Of a stretch of 64,000 bases of DNA, positions 57,851-64,000 are shown one piece after another. The DNA comes from Pseudomonadota bacterium (GTDB lineage: Bacteria; Pseudomonadota; Gammaproteobacteria; Burkholderiales; Rhodocyclaceae), in contig JAFEDI010000045.1 of assembly GCA_018241725.1 (NCBI GenBank), forward strand, positions 62,001-126,000, read 5' to 3'. The translations under genes were made by a program, and so were the position numbers. Numbering within the stretch: the first letter of the stretch is position 1; every line of letters starts with the position of its first letter. The notes below the pieces were generated by a model. That model saw nothing but the letters and a program-made list of their open reading frames with translations. It had not been told where the DNA came from and did no database searches.

Positions 57851-58252
57851 ATGAACCGTTTTCCAGATGCTGAAGTGATACTACGGCTTATCGCTACTAC
57901 TCAAGGTGGCAAGGGCCGCGCTATCCGTTCTGGTTATCGACCAAATTACGCGGTGAAAACTGACTATCTAACTTCGGTGCATCACGAACTTATCGGCTCC
58001 TCAGAAATACCACCAGGTAGCGAAGGCATGGCGAATGTTTGGTTCCTGACTCCTGAGGTCTATCCGCATACACTGTGGCCGGGACGCGAAATTTCTGTTT
58101 CGGAAGGCCCCTTAGTAGTCGGCTCAGCTGTTGTAGTGTCGGTCTTTAACCCAATTTTGCAGGGTGCCAATGGCCGCTTCCGTCATCTGCGCAGGACGGC
58201 ACCATCACCTATTCCGGATGGCTCCGGCAAGGGCAGTCGGCTGTTGAGATAG
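57851..58252 (+). CDS. cassette protein resembling EF-Tu C-terminal domain, 3' end broken
   Basis: 133 residues, starting seven bases after R' of attC 2. The part up to about residue 100 resembles the EF-Tu third domain (PDAEVILRLIATTQGGKGRA, SGYRPNYAVKTDYL, WPGREISVSEGPLVVGSAVV). After VFNPILQ the sequence turns Arg-rich and GC-rich and overlaps the opposite-strand gene, so the last 30 codons are probably readthrough beyond the lost cassette end. EF-Tu-domain proteins occur in integron arrays; no GTPase domain is present. Confidence 0.7.
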   Translation: MNRFPDAEVILRLIATTQGGKGRAIRSGYRPNYAVKTDYLTSVHHELIGSSEIPPGSEGMANVWFLTPEVYPHTLWPGREISVSEGPLVVGSAVVVSVFNPILQGANGRFRHLRRTAPSPIPDGSGKGSRLLR

Positions 58253-58899
58253 CCCTCGGCAAAACGATGCAACCCCTGCGGCACCAGCGAAAGCCAGCGA
58301 TTGAAATGAATGCCGAGCAGGCGGTTGTTGCCGGCCCGGGCGGCCAATGCTTCGGCCAGCGTGGCAAAGACCGGGTTGCTGTCGTCAAGGTCGCCGGCAT
58401 TTGCCTGGGAAAAACTGTCCTGCCGGGCATTCCAGTCGCCGCTGGCGGCGGCTGTCAGGCCGAAACCGACGGCCAACCCCGATTCGGCCAGACGCTGTTT
58501 TTGAAGATGCAGCATTGCCGGCTGAAAGAGATAGCTGTCGGTATGCCACCAACGCCCGGCCACCCGCACCTGGCTGACGGCGTGAAACAGTCTCGCCGGT
58601 AGACAGTAGTAGACCGGCAACGGTACGGCACCGAACAGCACACGCTTGTCGAGCGCCACGAAGCGCAGCCTGGCCGGAATGCCGGCGGCGTGCAGCAAGG
58701 CACAGAACAGGTCGCCCTGGGCATTGCAGTGACCGCGCCGAAGCGCCAAGGTGTGCTCGGGCGTTACGCCTTCAAAGCCGGCAGTAAAGCCGAAGGCGAT
58801 TTCATCGCGCACGAAATCGTGGATGGCGACACAGGCCGCCTCTTCCGAACGAAAGGCGCCCTGCCCCTGCAAGGTCTCAAGGACATCCGGGATGCGCAT
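58183..58899 (-). CDS. transglutaminase-like protease-fold protein
   Basis: 238 residues. Transglutaminase core: nucleophile in LRRGHCNAQGDLFCALLHAA, followed by FHAVSQVRVAGRWWHTDSYL carrying the expected His and Asp. Such proteins act as cysteine proteases or peptide cross-linkers. The C-terminus overlaps the cassette region, so the last residues may be altered by the array junction. Its neighbour upstream is the small membrane protein at 58944. Confidence 0.8.
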   Translation of the reverse strand: MRIPDVLETLQGQGAFRSEEAACVAIHDFVRDEIAFGFTAGFEGVTPEHTLALRRGHCNAQGDLFCALLHAAGIPARLRFVALDKRVLFGAVPLPVYYCLPARLFHAVSQVRVAGRWWHTDSYLFQPAMLHLQKQRLAESGLAVGFGLTAAASGDWNARQDSFSQANAGDLDDSNPVFATLAEALAARAGNNRLLGIHFNRWLSLVPQGLHRFAEGYLNSRLPLPEPSGIGDGAVLRR

Positions 58900-58943
58900 T
58901 CAACCCACCGCCACCCAAGGCGCGCGACGGATGGCGAGCCGAT

Positions 58944-59366
58944 TCACAACCGCGTCCATACCTGGGCGACGCCGATTAGATGCACGATGCCGTAGCCAAG
59001 GCAGATAAGCGAACTCCACACCAGAAATGGCGTCGCCTGCTGGCTGGCAAAAACCAGCAAGGGCAGGATGGCGAGGCCGCGCATCAGATAGATGGCGGTA
59101 ATCGCCACCAGCGCCGCTTTCTGCCTGGGCAGCGCCGTTAGAACGCCAGCTCCGGCCAGAGCATAGGCCGCCCAGGCACTTAGCACCAGAGCGATGCAGA
59201 GCGTGACGACAGCCGGATAAAGCTGGCCGGCCGCTGCGGCGCTGGCCATGTCCTCGCCGGCCCCGAAAAAGCGATACCAGGGGGCTCCGCCCCAGACGAT
59301 GAGGACATGCAGCAGCGCGGCAATAGCACTGAGAGCGGCACCGCCGATCAGCCAGATGTTGTACAT
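58944..59366 (-). CDS. small membrane protein, four helices
   Basis: 140 residues from the ATG at 59366; the longer frame upstream has an unlikely Cys/Ala-rich start. Four hydrophobic helices ([40 protein letters not shown], and two more) and conserved APWYRFFGAG after the first helix. This is a known but uncharacterised membrane family. Probably in an operon with the UbiB-like kinase upstream (13-base gap). Confidence 0.75.
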   Translation of the reverse strand: MYNIWLIGGAALSAIAALLHVLIVWGGAPWYRFFGAGEDMASAAAAGQLYPAVVTLCIALVLSAWAAYALAGAGVLTALPRQKAALVAITAIYLMRGLAILPLLVFASQQATPFLVWSSLICLGYGIVHLIGVAQVWTRL

Positions 59367-59379
59367 GGCAAAACCCTCG

Positions 59380-60699
59380 CTAAACAACCGCGGACGCTGC
59401 AAGCGCCCCGCTCTCCCCGGCAAACCAGTGATGGCGCATGCGCACGCGAGCGCCAAGGCGCTCGAACAGCTTGCACAGGCCGTAAAAGGTGCGGTCGAAA
59501 TAGATGAATTCGTCGGCCAGCCGGTCCAGGCCCTTGAGGCCGCTCATTTTGTGCATGAGCTGTTGGCCGCGCCAGGTGTAGTCGGCATGGGTGGCGAAGT
59601 CGTAGCTCTCGGCCTGCATCGGTTCGAGCAGCCAGGTGCCGAAGGGGCGCAGGATGTCGCGATAGACCTGATCATGATCGCCGCGGTGTTCCATACCCAA
59701 CCGGCGATAGGTGGCGAACAGCGCCGTGGAATCGTCGTTGGCATAGGCCTGCAGCAGTTGAGGCAGGGCTTCGGCGAACACGGGCGAAATCTCGCGCACG
59801 CAACCGAAATCGATGACGGTCACGCTACCATTGGGGTGAAACAGGTAATTGCCGGGATTGGGGTCAGCGTGCAGACGGTGCAGACACCGGGTGGAATCGA
59901 CGAAGAAGTCGTAGAGCTGTTGCCCGGCGCGGTCTCGCGCCGCCTGCGACGGTTGGCCGGCCAGCCAGGCATCGAGGTGCAGTCCGTCGGCCATTTCCGT
60001 GGTCAGCACGCGTTCGCCGCATAGTTCCGGGACCGGCGACACCAGCGCAATGCCGTCGCCGGCCGCGCGTTCGGCGAACCACGCCGTCTGCGCCGCTTCC
60101 GCCCGGTAATCGACTTCCTCGCGCAGGCGGGCGTGGATTTCTTCCAGCGACTGCTGGATCAGTGCGGCATTGGGCAAGCCGCGCGCCAACTGGCGCAACA
60201 GGGTCATGTCGCTGTCGATGGCGACGTGGATGCCGGGATACTGGATCTTCACCGCCACCGCCCGGCCGTCGTGCAGCCGGGCGCGATGCACCTGCCCGAG
60301 ACTGGCGGCGGCAAAAGCCTCGCTCTCGAACTGGGCGAAAAGCGCTTCCGGGGCCTGTCCAAACGCCTGCTGCAAGGCCTTGCGCACCAGCACGCGGTTG
60401 AGCGGCGGCACCTGGTGGCAGGATTTTTCCAGTTCGCGGCGGTAAGCCTCCGGCAGCAATTCCACCTCCATGGCCAGCATCTGCGCCGCCTTCAAGGCCG
60501 TGCCGCGCAACTGGGTCAGCGCCTCGAACAGCACGCGGGCATGCCGCTCGTCGAGCGCAGTGCGCTCCTCCGCCTGCTGCGCCGGCGACAGGAAAGGCCG
60601 CTTCAGACCATGGCCGAGGTGGCCCAGGCCGACCTTTACCGCCGCCTTGCCGGCCACCCCGGCGCGCGCCAGGCGCCCCTCAGGCAGGGCGGGTTTCAT
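59380..60699 (-). CDS. UbiB/ABC1-family (ADCK-like) kinase
   Basis: 439 residues, atypical protein-kinase-like. The QKP-type helix has LRGTALKAAQML, where the family motif is K-x-G-Q, so here the Gly is Ala. VAVKIQYPGIHVAIDSD supplies the Lys, and LHADPNPGNYLFHPNG with TVIDFGCVREI the HxD.. and DFG parts. UbiB-like kinases support quinone synthesis or lipid transport. Start at 60699 overlaps the TetR stop by 20 bases, so the TetR probably controls the cluster. Confidence 0.85.
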   Translation of the reverse strand: MKPALPEGRLARAGVAGKAAVKVGLGHLGHGLKRPFLSPAQQAEERTALDERHARVLFEALTQLRGTALKAAQMLAMEVELLPEAYRRELEKSCHQVPPLNRVLVRKALQQAFGQAPEALFAQFESEAFAAASLGQVHRARLHDGRAVAVKIQYPGIHVAIDSDMTLLRQLARGLPNAALIQQSLEEIHARLREEVDYRAEAAQTAWFAERAAGDGIALVSPVPELCGERVLTTEMADGLHLDAWLAGQPSQAARDRAGQQLYDFFVDSTRCLHRLHADPNPGNYLFHPNGSVTVIDFGCVREISPVFAEALPQLLQAYANDDSTALFATYRRLGMEHRGDHDQVYRDILRPFGTWLLEPMQAESYDFATHADYTWRGQQLMHKMSGLKGLDRLADEFIYFDRTFYGLCKLFERLGARVRMRHHWFAGESGALAASAVV

Positions 60700-61429
60700 C
60701 GCTGCCGGCCATGAAGCGCCGTTTCGTCGCCATTGCCGCCTGACGCAGGCTGGCAAAGCTCTCCAGATGGCTCAGCACATGGCTGCGGAAAAGGAAGGAG
60801 ACGAGATCGAAGGCTTTGCCGATCAGCCCCAGATGCAGGATGCCGCCGACAATTTCCATGCTGCGATCGAGCAGTTGCGTGGTGTTGGCGAAGCCTTCCG
60901 AATCGTCCTTCAGCCAGTAGGCAAGGATGCCGGTCTGAAAATCCCAGAACAGGCGCGGCAGCAATTCGCTGTAGGGCTGCGCCGGAATCTCGCCGGCCTC
61001 GATGGCGGCGTCGAGCAGGTCGACGACCATGCGCTGGTTGAGTTGGCGGCTTACCGCCAGCAGCTCGTGGGCAGCACCCGGCGCCTGAAAACTGAGCTCG
61101 AACACCTCGCGCAGGAATTCGCGCGCCGGCAGCCAGGTTTGCAGTTCCAGATCGACCAGCTGCTGCAACTGCTCGACCAGCGAGTATTCGTGGAAATCGG
61201 CAATCCCCTGCAAGCCGGCCATCACTCGCCGCTGCACCTGCTCGCAGTAGCCATAGACCAGTTTTTCCTTGCTAGGGAAATAATTGTAGATGGTGGCATC
61301 GCCCACCCCGGCCCGCTGCGCGATCTCGCGCATCGACGCCGCGCGGAAGCCCTTGGCGCTAACCACATCGACCGCCGCCTCCAGGATCCGCTCCCGGGTT
61401 CGTTCCTTTTCCTGCTCATTGATCTTCAT
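60680..61429 (-). CDS. TetR-family regulator
   Basis: 249 residues. N-terminal helix-turn-helix (RILEAAVDVVSAKGFRAASM, REIAQRAGVGDATIYNYFPS) and a long helical ligand domain. The ATG at 61429 is taken; GTG codons just upstream add three residues. First gene of an operon with the UbiB-like kinase, membrane protein and transglutaminase-like gene. The upstream 61441-61505 region carries nested inverted repeats, likely its operator. Confidence 0.85.
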   Translation of the reverse strand: MKINEQEKERTRERILEAAVDVVSAKGFRAASMREIAQRAGVGDATIYNYFPSKEKLVYGYCEQVQRRVMAGLQGIADFHEYSLVEQLQQLVDLELQTWLPAREFLREVFELSFQAPGAAHELLAVSRQLNQRMVVDLLDAAIEAGEIPAQPYSELLPRLFWDFQTGILAYWLKDDSEGFANTTQLLDRSMEIVGGILHLGLIGKAFDLVSFLFRSHVLSHLESFASLRQAAMATKRRFMAGSDETRPA

Positions 61430-61440
61430 CACGGCCACTC

Positions 61441-61505
61441 TAAAGTGAAATTACTATTCGTAAACTAACATCAAATACGAATTTGTAAACTGCATTTTCA
61501 CTTTA
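61441..61505. promoter_or_regulatory. nested inverted repeats upstream of TetR gene
   Basis: Outer pair TAAAGTGAAA (61441-61450) and TTTCACTTTA (61496-61505); inner pair ATTCGTA (61456-61462) and TACGAAT (61476-61482); and GTAAAC twice, 25 bases apart. The set sits right before the start, so autoregulation is likely. Confidence 0.55.
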
Positions 61506-61747
61506 ACGAGTCTCCCGGTTCCCGAAAAGCTAGGCTGGATCGAAATAACAGGCAAACGGAAAACGGCGAAGGAAGGTCTGCCATCGGTTCTCCCTGCCTC
61601 TACAGCCGGCGGGGCATCTGGCCCAATCAATATCGCCGCATGCCCTTGCGCGTCCGGGGCTGTCCTGACGACCGCCCACGCAGCTTGTACCTCGTGAAAA
61701 GAACATTCTCCGACGCCACGGAATGATTCAGTGGTGCCAAATATTCA

Positions 61748-62020
61748 TTTTTTCCCGTGAAAATCCTGATTTTTCATACGAAAAATCGAAATTTTTCCAT
61801 GGCAGAAGCCATTCTTCACTCCACAGAATCCTCCAGCGGCACGGAATAATGGTTTTTTCACGCCGCCAGACGATTCCGTTACGAAGAAAAATCAATCAAG
61901 CGGCGGCGCTCGGGCATTTCGTCATATGACAAAGCTCTCCAGTGACGCCACCCGATCATTTTTTCGCCTGAAAAATCGATTTTTTCAACCGACAGAAAAT
62001 TTTTTTCATATGAAAAAATC
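61748..62020. repeat. array of AT-rich inverted repeats (TTTTTC-N4-GAAAAA) before moeA
   Basis: Four full copies: 61748-61765 (spacer CCGT), 61768-61787 (ATAC), 61958-61977 (GCCT), 61999-62020 (ATAT, perfect TTTTTTCATATGAAAAAA). A fifth at 61978-62000 has an eight-base spacer. Half-sites lie near 61793, 61853 and 61886. Copy centres are 21 bp apart in the first pair and 42 bp between the third and last, near two and four helical turns. GACGCCAC or GCCACGGAAT flanks several copies. In 61430-62094 there is no gene. Not CRISPR, tRNA or a known riboswitch. Confidence 0.8.
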
Positions 62021-62094
62021 CTTGCGCGACGCCGCATGGTCACGCAGCCATCCGATGTGCTATTAATTTCACCTCCCCAAGCAGGAGACGCGCG

Positions 62095-63348
62095 ATGGAC
62101 ATGGACCCGGGCTGCAGCGGCTCCGACAGCCGCAAGTCGATCACCGCCGCCGAGGCGCGGCGCATCATCCTCGGACGCGTCCAGCCGCTGGCCGGCTGGG
62201 AGCGCGTGGCAATCCGCGCCGCCCTCGGGCGCATCCTGGCCGAAGACGTGGTGGCGCCGTGCAATGTGCCGGCCCACGACAATTCGGCGATGGACGGCTA
62301 TGCGGTACGCGCCGACGACTTGCAAGCCGACGGCGACGTGACGCTGCAGGTGGTTGGCACCGCGCTGGCCGGGCGCGGCTTCTCCGGCCTCGTCGGCGCC
62401 GGCCAGGCGGTGCGCATCATGACCGGCGGGGTAATGCCCCTCGGCGCCGACACCATCGTCGTGCAGGAGGTGGCGCGCCGGGACGGCAACGCGATCGTCG
62501 TGCCGCCCGGCATCCGCCGCGGCCAGAACGTGCGGCGGGCCGGCGAAGACCTCGCCGAGGGCGCCGTCGCCCTGCCCCGCGGCAAGCTCGTCGGCCCGGC
62601 CGAGCTGGGGCTGGTGGCCTCCCTCGGGCTGGCCGAGGTCAGCGTCCATCGGCGCCTGCGGGTGGCCTTCTTCTCCACCGGCGACGAGCTGGCCAGCATC
62701 GGCCGGCCGCTGGCGCCGGGCGAAGTCTACGACTCCAACCGCTACACCCTGTACGGCGCCCTCGCCAAGCTGGGTTGCGACATCGTGGACATGGGCGTCG
62801 TCCCGGACCAGCCGGAGGCCCTCGAAACCGCTTTCCGCAACGCGGCCGCCTGTGCCGACGTGGTGCTGACCACCGGCGGCGTGTCGGTCGGCGAGGCGGA
62901 CTTCATCCGTGGGCTGATGCAGCGCCTCGGCGAGGTGAGCTTCTGGAAAATCGACATCAAGCCCGGCCGGCCGATGGCCTTCGGACGCATCGGCGAGACC
63001 TGGATGTTCGGCCTGCCGGGCAACCCGGTGGCGGTGATGGTCACCTACTACCAGTTCGTCGTCGATGCGCTGCTGAAGATCGCCGGCCTCGATCCGCTGC
63101 CGGAACGCCCGCTGACCCGCGTGATCTGCAGCGAGGCGATCCGCAAGCTGGCGAACCGTCGGGAGTTCCTGCGCGGCCGCCTGTTCGAGGAGGCCGGCGA
63201 GTGGAAGGTGCGCCCCGCCGGCAAACAGGGCTCGGGCATCCTGCGCTCCATGTCGGAGGCCAACTGTTTCATCGTGCTGGAAGAGAACCAGGGCGACGTG
63301 GCGGCCGGCGACGCGGTCTACGTCCAGCTGTTCGACGGGCTGGTTTAA
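62095..63348 (+). CDS. moeA: molybdopterin molybdenumtransferase
   Basis: 417 residues. Contains the MoeA signature PAHDNSAMDGYAVRADD, MTGGVMPLGADTIVVQE, the STGDELASIGRPLAPGEVYD block, TTGGVSVGEADF, and the nucleotide pocket GLPGNPVAVMVTYYQF, all in order. MoeA inserts molybdate (or in this setting perhaps tungstate) into adenylated molybdopterin. AGGAG is seven bases before the ATG. It follows directly on the inverted-repeat array, which may control it. Its last bases overlap the convergent CapA-like gene by four. Confidence 0.95.
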   Translation: MDMDPGCSGSDSRKSITAAEARRIILGRVQPLAGWERVAIRAALGRILAEDVVAPCNVPAHDNSAMDGYAVRADDLQADGDVTLQVVGTALAGRGFSGLVGAGQAVRIMTGGVMPLGADTIVVQEVARRDGNAIVVPPGIRRGQNVRRAGEDLAEGAVALPRGKLVGPAELGLVASLGLAEVSVHRRLRVAFFSTGDELASIGRPLAPGEVYDSNRYTLYGALAKLGCDIVDMGVVPDQPEALETAFRNAAACADVVLTTGGVSVGEADFIRGLMQRLGEVSFWKIDIKPGRPMAFGRIGETWMFGLPGNPVAVMVTYYQFVVDALLKIAGLDPLPERPLTRVICSEAIRKLANRREFLRGRLFEEAGEWKVRPAGKQGSGILRSMSEANCFIVLEENQGDVAAGDAVYVQLFDGLV

Positions 63349-64000
63349 GGTTTCACGGCCAGTTCGGCGCCGCCGCGACACTGGCGCACGCGCGGGTCGC
63401 CCCGTGAACCGCAAGGCGTCGGCGCGTCGGGTGCCAGCGTGGGCAGGCCCTCGCCGTCCATGTGCGCCTCCACCGTATGCCAGCGCCGCACGCCGTGGCG
63501 GTCGACCGAGAACTGCAGCAGCCAGCCGGTCTGGGCTTCCGGGAAATCGAAGCCGTCGAAGACGAAGTTGCCGAGGCTGTAGATGATCGGCCGCCCCTTG
63601 TAGATCTCCGCCCCCTGCGTGACGTGGGGATGGCCGCCGACCACGGCCGCCGCGCCGGCGTCGATCATCCGCCGCGCCAGGCTACGTTGCCGCTTGCCGG
63701 GTTCCGGTTCGTACTCCCAGCCCCAGTGCATGAAGGGGATCACCAGATCCGCGCCGGCCCGCTTGGCGGCACGGATGTCCGAGATCACCTCGCTGTCCTC
63801 GCTCCACGCGATGCCGGGCGTGGCGGCGCCGGCCTCGAAGGAGCGCGGCTTGAATTCGTTGTAGGCGAGGATCGCGATGCGCAGGCCCTTGGCCTCGATC
63901 CACAGGGGTTTGTGCGCCTCGACGAGATTGCGGCCGCCGCCGACCACTTTGATACCTGCCGCCGCGACGTGATCCATCGTTTCGACGAAGGCCGCCTTGC
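63345..64000 (-). CDS. CapA-family metallophosphatase-like protein, partial
   Basis: The C-terminal 218 codons are visible; the N-terminus lies beyond base 64000. Blocks GIKVVGGGRNLVEAHKPL, LVIPFMHWGWEYEP, DAGAAAVVGGHPHVTQGAEI and PIIYSLGNFVFD are those of CapA/PgsA-like proteins related to calcineurin-type phosphatases used in polyglutamate capsule or cell-envelope work. The downstream MoeA gene is convergent. Confidence 0.85.
   Translation of the reverse strand, partial: KAAFVETMDHVAAAGIKVVGGGRNLVEAHKPLWIEAKGLRIAILAYNEFKPRSFEAGAATPGIAWSEDSEVISDIRAAKRAGADLVIPFMHWGWEYEPEPGKRQRSLARRMIDAGAAAVVGGHPHVTQGAEIYKGRPIIYSLGNFVFDGFDFPEAQTGWLLQFSVDRHGVRRWHTVEAHMDGEGLPTLAPDAPTPCGSRGDPRVRQCRGGAELAVKP

Larger units (their letters stand above)
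54750..58170 (+). other. integron gene-cassette array without integrase
   Basis: This 3.4-kb segment has visibly lower GC and different codon use than the flanks. It holds small plus-strand genes followed by attC-type recombination sites, plus two decayed IS110-family elements. The attC at 57773-57844 is complete; another is split by the IS at 55226-56086. No integrase gene (intI) is present within the window, so it may be a CALIN or the distal end of an array. Left edge is placed near 54750 and right edge near 58170 by composition and broken reading frames. Confidence 0.8.

Noticed and set aside
54703..58183. Integron integrase or attI
   Set aside because: No tyrosine recombinase motif was found in either strand of the array, so no intI call was made.
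61748..62020. CRISPR array
   Set aside because: The repeats are short palindromes with irregular spacing and no spacer-length units; no cas genes are near.
61510..62094. Moco riboswitch before moeA
   Set aside because: The region is a series of AT-rich palindromes with no GC-rich multi-stem RNA structure, and the known Moco motif is not recognisable.

Overview
The window looks like the chromosome of a high-GC, respiratory, aromatic-degrading betaproteobacterium, most likely a Rhodocyclales member of the Azoarcus/Aromatoleum/Thauera/Azospira type. This is inferred from gene content: feruloyl-CoA-synthetase-type ligase with beta-oxidation genes, a tungsten aldehyde oxidoreductase of the AorABC type, AcnB, a LivM-LivG fusion, and dense cache/PAS/GGDEF/chemotaxis signalling. 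No rRNA, tRNA or CRISPR was seen.

Region by region. (1) 1-11933, minus strand: one long catabolic operon, livH, livMG fusion, livF, livK, acyl-CoA ligase, enoyl-CoA hydratase, thiolase, 3-hydroxyacyl-CoA dehydrogenase, 4-hydroxybenzoyl-CoA-type thioesterase, porin and an acyl-CoA dehydrogenase that runs off the left edge. It reads as uptake, activation and beta-oxidation of a phenylpropanoid (hydroxycinnamate-like) acid. A divergent TetR-family gene at 12266 and a palindrome beside a good sigma70 promoter are the likely control. (2) 13334-21076: diguanylate cyclase, soluble histidine kinase plus FIST sensor, LysR, and a chemoreceptor broken by one in-frame amber codon. (3) 21241-30813: acnB, a cache sensor kinase with a single-domain response regulator, and housekeeping or RNA genes (YchJ-like, S4, YkgJ-like, UPF0149/SEC-C, trmB, dusC). 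(4) 30922-39997, minus strand: a nine-gene nitrogen-scavenging operon: allophanate hydrolase AtzF, a BMP-type ABC importer, BiuH-like biuret hydrolase, a second related cysteine hydrolase (candidate triuret hydrolase), an AtzH-like protein and a GntR regulator. Its upstream region carries a sigma54 -24/-12 element, an NtrC-like site and a palindrome at the predicted start of transcription. (5) 40261-42267: orphan TAXI receptor and xanthine phosphoribosyltransferase. (6) 42274-48838, minus strand: tungsten aldehyde oxidoreductase aorABC, a MoaD/ThiS-like carrier, an unknown small protein and the tungstate transporter tupBCA, apparently one transcription unit; moeA lies at 62095. (7) 49158-54702: two related citrate/tricarballylate symporters around a LysR gene and an orphan binding protein, then an AbrB-family membrane protein.

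(8) 54750-58170 is foreign: base composition shifts and small cassette-like genes appear, separated by integron attC sites. One attC is intact (57773-57844). A second is split by a decayed IS1111-type element (55226-56086). No integrase is present, so this is a cassette cluster lacking integrase, or the far end of an integron. Two independent IS110-family relics lie inside it. (9) 58183-61429: transglutaminase-like protein, small membrane protein, UbiB/ABC1-family kinase and TetR. (10) 61430-62094 is non-coding and holds a series of near-identical inverted repeats (TTTTTC-N4-GAAAAA) immediately before moeA; I cannot assign them to a known regulator. The window ends in a CapA-like gene.

The best candidates for something undescribed are the triuret/biuret operon with an AtzH homologue under apparent sigma54/NtrC control, the phased inverted-repeat array before moeA, and the integrase-less cassette array with its TDLR-repeat protein.
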